Shown in pieces: positions 43,978-46,326 of a stretch of DNA of 46,326 nt (position 1 is its first letter; every line of letters starts with the position of its first letter). The position numbers and the translations under genes are program-made. Under the pieces are notes generated by a model, which was not told the origin of the DNA, made no database searches, and saw only the letters and a program-made list of their open reading frames with translations. Location of the stretch: positions 2,047-48,372 of the forward strand of contig JAEMSV010000023.1 of NCBI GenBank assembly GCA_016462625.1. The letters are read 5' to 3'. Source of the stretch: Solirubrobacteraceae bacterium. Lineage in GTDB: Bacteria; Actinomycetota; Thermoleophilia; Solirubrobacterales; Solirubrobacteraceae.

Positions 43978-44196
43978 ATGAACCGCCGTCCGCAGCTCGA
44001 GCTCATCGCGCCGTCCGCCTCTCCGGAGGAGGCCGCGGCCATCGCCGCCGCGCTCGAGCAGTTCATGCGGAACACGGCGCCGCCCCTGGCACCGGCCGAG
44101 GCTCCCCGCAATCCCTGGCAGCGCAGCTCGCTGCTCGAGAACGCCGGGTACAGCTACGCGCCGAGCCCGTGGGGCGAGCCCCACCCCTGGGGCTAG
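43978..44196 (+). CDS. Acyl-CoA carboxylase epsilon-like small protein
   Basis: A 72-residue protein. The segment SASPEEAAAIAAALEQFMRN is a helix of the type found in actinobacterial acyl-CoA carboxylase epsilon subunits (xPxPEExAAxxAAL), and NPWQRSSLLENAGY matches the tryptophan-containing C-terminal element (W..xxR). The spacing is shorter than in classical subunits, so the call is tentative. If right, it stabilises the alpha-beta complex of propionyl-CoA carboxylase; the beta subunit is 12 kb away. It lacks a signal peptide. The stop shares CTAG with the convergent RCC1-repeat gene. Confidence 0.45.
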   Translation: MNRRPQLELIAPSASPEEAAAIAAALEQFMRNTAPPLAPAEAPRNPWQRSSLLENAGYSYAPSPWGEPHPWG

Positions 44197-45986
44197 AGGT
44201 CACCGCCGAGGTCGGCGGGTCCGAGCGCCGCGGGTGTCTCGTTGTCCCCGATCGTCTGACGGTCGGGCGTGATGAGCTGACGGTAGAACGCACCGCCCCA
44301 GCACTGGACCTGACCGTTCGTCAGGGTTACGCACGTGTGAGAGGCCAGTTCGCCACGGGCCAGCCGGGCCGCGGTGCGCCCGCCACCGAGGTCAACCGGC
44401 GGCACCGATCCCGGTGTCTCGTCGTCACCGATGTTGCGTGTGTTTCCCTGCCCAGTCGCGCCGAAGAAGCCCTGCCCCCAGCAGCGCACCGCGCCGTCGT
44501 CGAGTACCGCGCACGTGTGGCTACGGCCGACGGCGATGTCGACCGCGGTGCGGCCGGCGCCGAGCTCCACCGGCGCCGCGGTGTCGGTCGACGCAGTGCC
44601 GGGCCGGCCCAGCTGACCCAGAGCGCCGCTTCCGAAGCACCGGACGCCACCGTCGTCGACGATCACGCAGGCATGCGGGTGCGACGTGATCCCGGCGGCG
44701 AGCTTCACCGCTGTGCGACCTACGCCGAGGGCGATCGCCGGGCCGAGCGTCGAGCTGCCCTGTGACCAGCAGCGCACAACCCCGGTGAAGATCCCGCAGA
44801 ACCCTCCGCCGAAGTCGACCGCATCGCTGAGCGCGCCCGCGGTTGACGGAGGACGCACGATGGTCGCGCGCGTCGTCCCGCCGGAGACGTCGAGGCAATG
44901 GAGCGTCGCGTCGTCCGCCATCACGCAGCGGTCGGAGACGAAGCGCACCGCCTTGCGGCCCTGCAGCAGCCCGGCGTCGGCCGTCGCGGCCGCCGACGGC
45001 GTCGAGGGGACCCCGTAGCCGCCGCCCCAGCCGCCCCAGCAGAGGACCCGACCGGTCTCGAGGATGGCGCACGCCTTCGTGACGCCCAACCGGATCGCGG
45101 TGGCCTTGCGCCCCGCTCCGAGCGGGATCCGGTGCAGGTACGGCGCCCCTTCAGCCGTGGCCGGCCCGGAGGGCCAGCTCGTAAAGCCGACGAAGATACC
45201 GAGGCTCCGCCGCGAGTCGAAGTTCTTGTTCGGATCGCCGGCGCACCCGACGTCGGTCCCACCCGGCAGGATCACGCACGTCACATGGTCCGATGTCGCG
45301 ACGCTCTCACCGGGCGCCGCCGCGCCGCGCGCGTCCACACTCGCCTCGCAGTCCGCGAACGTGTCCTGCGGGTCGGCGCCGTACGCGTCCGCGCCACTCC
45401 CGCACTGCACCTCGTCGACGCCCTGCCCGCCGTCGAGGCGGTCATCGTCGTCCCCGCCGATCACGAGGTCCACACCCGCGCGCGCCCGGACCACATCCTC
45501 GCCCGGGCCGGTCTCGATCCGGTTGGGTATGGGTGTCGCGTTGACGACGTCATCGCCTGATCCCGTCGTGACGTCATCGGCGTCCACGCGGTCGCCCTCC
45601 CCGATGGCGCCATCGTCGGCCAGCCCGTTGAGGTTGACCGTGATGTCCGCCGTGCGGTCGGCGTAGCTCGCGAGGTCACGCCCGGCACCGCCGGTCAGGC
45701 GGTCCGCCCCGCTCTGCCCCACGAGCTCGTCTTCGCCCGGACCACCCTCGATCGTGTCGTCGTCAGGGCCGCCGACCAAGACGTCGTTGCCGCCCAGGCC
45801 GTTGATGGTGTCGTTCCCGCCACCGCCGCAAATGATGTCGGGACCGGACGTTCCGTCCAGCGTCTCGCCGGTCGGTCCACCGACGATCGCGCCAGGCAGA
45901 TCGCAGCGCGGATCGGCCTGTGCCGGAGCCGCGGTGGCGGCCAACACGCAGAGAGGAAGGAACGCGAGGAGCAGACGACGACGCAT
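44193..45986 (-). CDS. Secreted protein: RTX-type repeats plus RCC1-like seven-bladed propeller
   Basis: A 597-residue exported protein. The signal peptide (RRRLLLAFLPLCVLAATAAPAQA) is followed by about ten glycine/aspartate repeats (GGGGNDTIN, GLGGNDVLV, GGPGEDELV and others, about residues 45-220) that bind calcium in RTX proteins. The second half has RCC1 repeats, each with a C-x(7-9)-C pair such as CAILETGRVLCWG and CAVLDDGAVRCWG; seven such pairs are visible. The ATG at 45986 is set by the signal peptide. A longer frame to 46163 is rejected. Function unknown; a cell-surface binding protein is plausible. Confidence 0.85.
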   Translation of the reverse strand: MRRRLLLAFLPLCVLAATAAPAQADPRCDLPGAIVGGPTGETLDGTSGPDIICGGGGNDTINGLGGNDVLVGGPDDDTIEGGPGEDELVGQSGADRLTGGAGRDLASYADRTADITVNLNGLADDGAIGEGDRVDADDVTTGSGDDVVNATPIPNRIETGPGEDVVRARAGVDLVIGGDDDDRLDGGQGVDEVQCGSGADAYGADPQDTFADCEASVDARGAAAPGESVATSDHVTCVILPGGTDVGCAGDPNKNFDSRRSLGIFVGFTSWPSGPATAEGAPYLHRIPLGAGRKATAIRLGVTKACAILETGRVLCWGGWGGGYGVPSTPSAAATADAGLLQGRKAVRFVSDRCVMADDATLHCLDVSGGTTRATIVRPPSTAGALSDAVDFGGGFCGIFTGVVRCWSQGSSTLGPAIALGVGRTAVKLAAGITSHPHACVIVDDGGVRCFGSGALGQLGRPGTASTDTAAPVELGAGRTAVDIAVGRSHTCAVLDDGAVRCWGQGFFGATGQGNTRNIGDDETPGSVPPVDLGGGRTAARLARGELASHTCVTLTNGQVQCWGGAFYRQLITPDRQTIGDNETPAALGPADLGGDL

Positions 45987-46279
45987 GGGAGCACCATCCA
46001 GGGGAAGGGCGAGCGGACTGGATCCGACCGTAATCCGGGGCACCGCGGGCGGCGTGACCGATCGGTGAAGATTTGGTGAGCATTTGTCCGCACCCTTCGT
46101 CCAGGGCGGCCGGACGGCACGCGCCGAGCAATACTGCCGTTGTCCGAGCGGGATTCGGCCCAATTCCCCCCGAGCTTGGTCCAGAACGGAGAATCCCGAT
46201 CCGGTTTGGGTATATTCCTCCGTCCGGGTCCCCTGCGACCCGTGCGCGTACGCGAGCCACCCACGGAGACCTTGTTCTG
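45987..46279. other. Intergenic region left of the right-edge ORF
   Basis: No gene is supported in this 293-nt stretch. It is relatively AT-rich at 46065-46090 and 46140-46220. A TATATT hexamer (46211-46216) could be a -10 element for rightward transcription. The short palindrome ACCGATCGGT (46057-46066) is too small to interpret. The promoter of the RCC1-repeat gene should also be here, but I see no convincing hexamer pair. Confidence 0.4.
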
Positions 46280-46326
46280 ATGGAGCCGACCACCGCCCCG
46301 AGCCGACCCCACGGCCCCCGTGGGTC
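46280..46326 (+). CDS. Possible start of a gene running off the right edge
   Basis: ATG at 46280 begins an open frame (MEPTTAPSRPHGPRG) that is cut by the window end. GGAGA lies about 10 nt upstream, and TATATT at 46211 could be its promoter. Fifteen codons are too few to judge coding potential. Confidence 0.3.
   Translation, partial: MEPTTAPSRPHGPRG

Noticed and set aside
46057..46066. The palindrome ACCGATCGGT upstream of the RCC1-repeat gene.
   Set aside because: Ten bases is short enough to occur by chance in 46 kb of GC-rich DNA, and no regulator is encoded nearby.

Overview
The window is a very GC-rich, densely coded stretch of chromosome from a Gram-positive-type, probably actinobacterial organism. 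Large secreted proteins with basic C-termini, a methylmalonyl-CoA mutase, a propionyl-CoA-type carboxylase beta subunit and a small epsilon-like subunit together suggest the class Thermoleophilia (Solirubrobacter/Conexibacter type). That placement is inferred from gene content and style, not from a marker gene. No rRNA, tRNA, CRISPR array, insertion sequence or prophage was found.

Bases 1-16,800 mostly encode cell-surface polysaccharide synthesis. Nucleotide-sugar enzymes (end of a UDP/GDP-sugar dehydrogenase, two extended SDR epimerases, a UDP-glucuronate decarboxylase) would supply precursors. A polyprenyl-phosphate sugar transferase would start the chain, four glycosyltransferases (one with two catalytic domains) would extend it, and a Wzy/WaaL-like membrane protein with C-terminal TPRs would polymerise or ligate it. 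A flippase-like membrane protein and a methyltransferase complete the set. A DUF488 protein, an MFS exporter and two hypothetical genes are interspersed.

Bases 16,800-24,900 are mixed: a small four-cysteine protein; a TetR regulator divergent from a saccharopine-dehydrogenase-like gene, with two matching operators between them; ferritin; an htrA-moxR-DUF58-VWA operon; and a Phd/PIN toxin-antitoxin pair whose promoter lies in a 24-bp palindrome, next to an apparent AbiEi remnant.

Bases 24,900-31,700 carry propionyl-CoA/methylmalonyl-CoA metabolism (stand-alone mutase catalytic subunit, carboxyltransferase beta subunit). Among these are a secreted PASTA protein, a small membrane protein, a metallo-beta-lactamase-fold hydrolase and a second TetR regulator with its own operator.

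Bases 31,900-43,000 are the most distinctive part: three large (1011-1018 aa) secreted paralogues, each with the same 18 cysteines in four repeated modules and a basic C-terminal domain. A secreted glucose/sorbosone-dehydrogenase-like protein sits between the second and third. I do not recognise a named family for the paralogues. The window ends with an ornithine-cyclodeaminase-family enzyme, a small carboxylase-epsilon-like protein and a secreted protein joining RTX-type repeats to a disulfide-strapped RCC1 propeller.

Two themes cross the window. Many transcription-unit heads have a TANNNT hexamer 6-10 nt before the start codon, as expected for leaderless mRNAs. Several intergenic gaps hold long perfect inverted repeats that touch or abut start codons.
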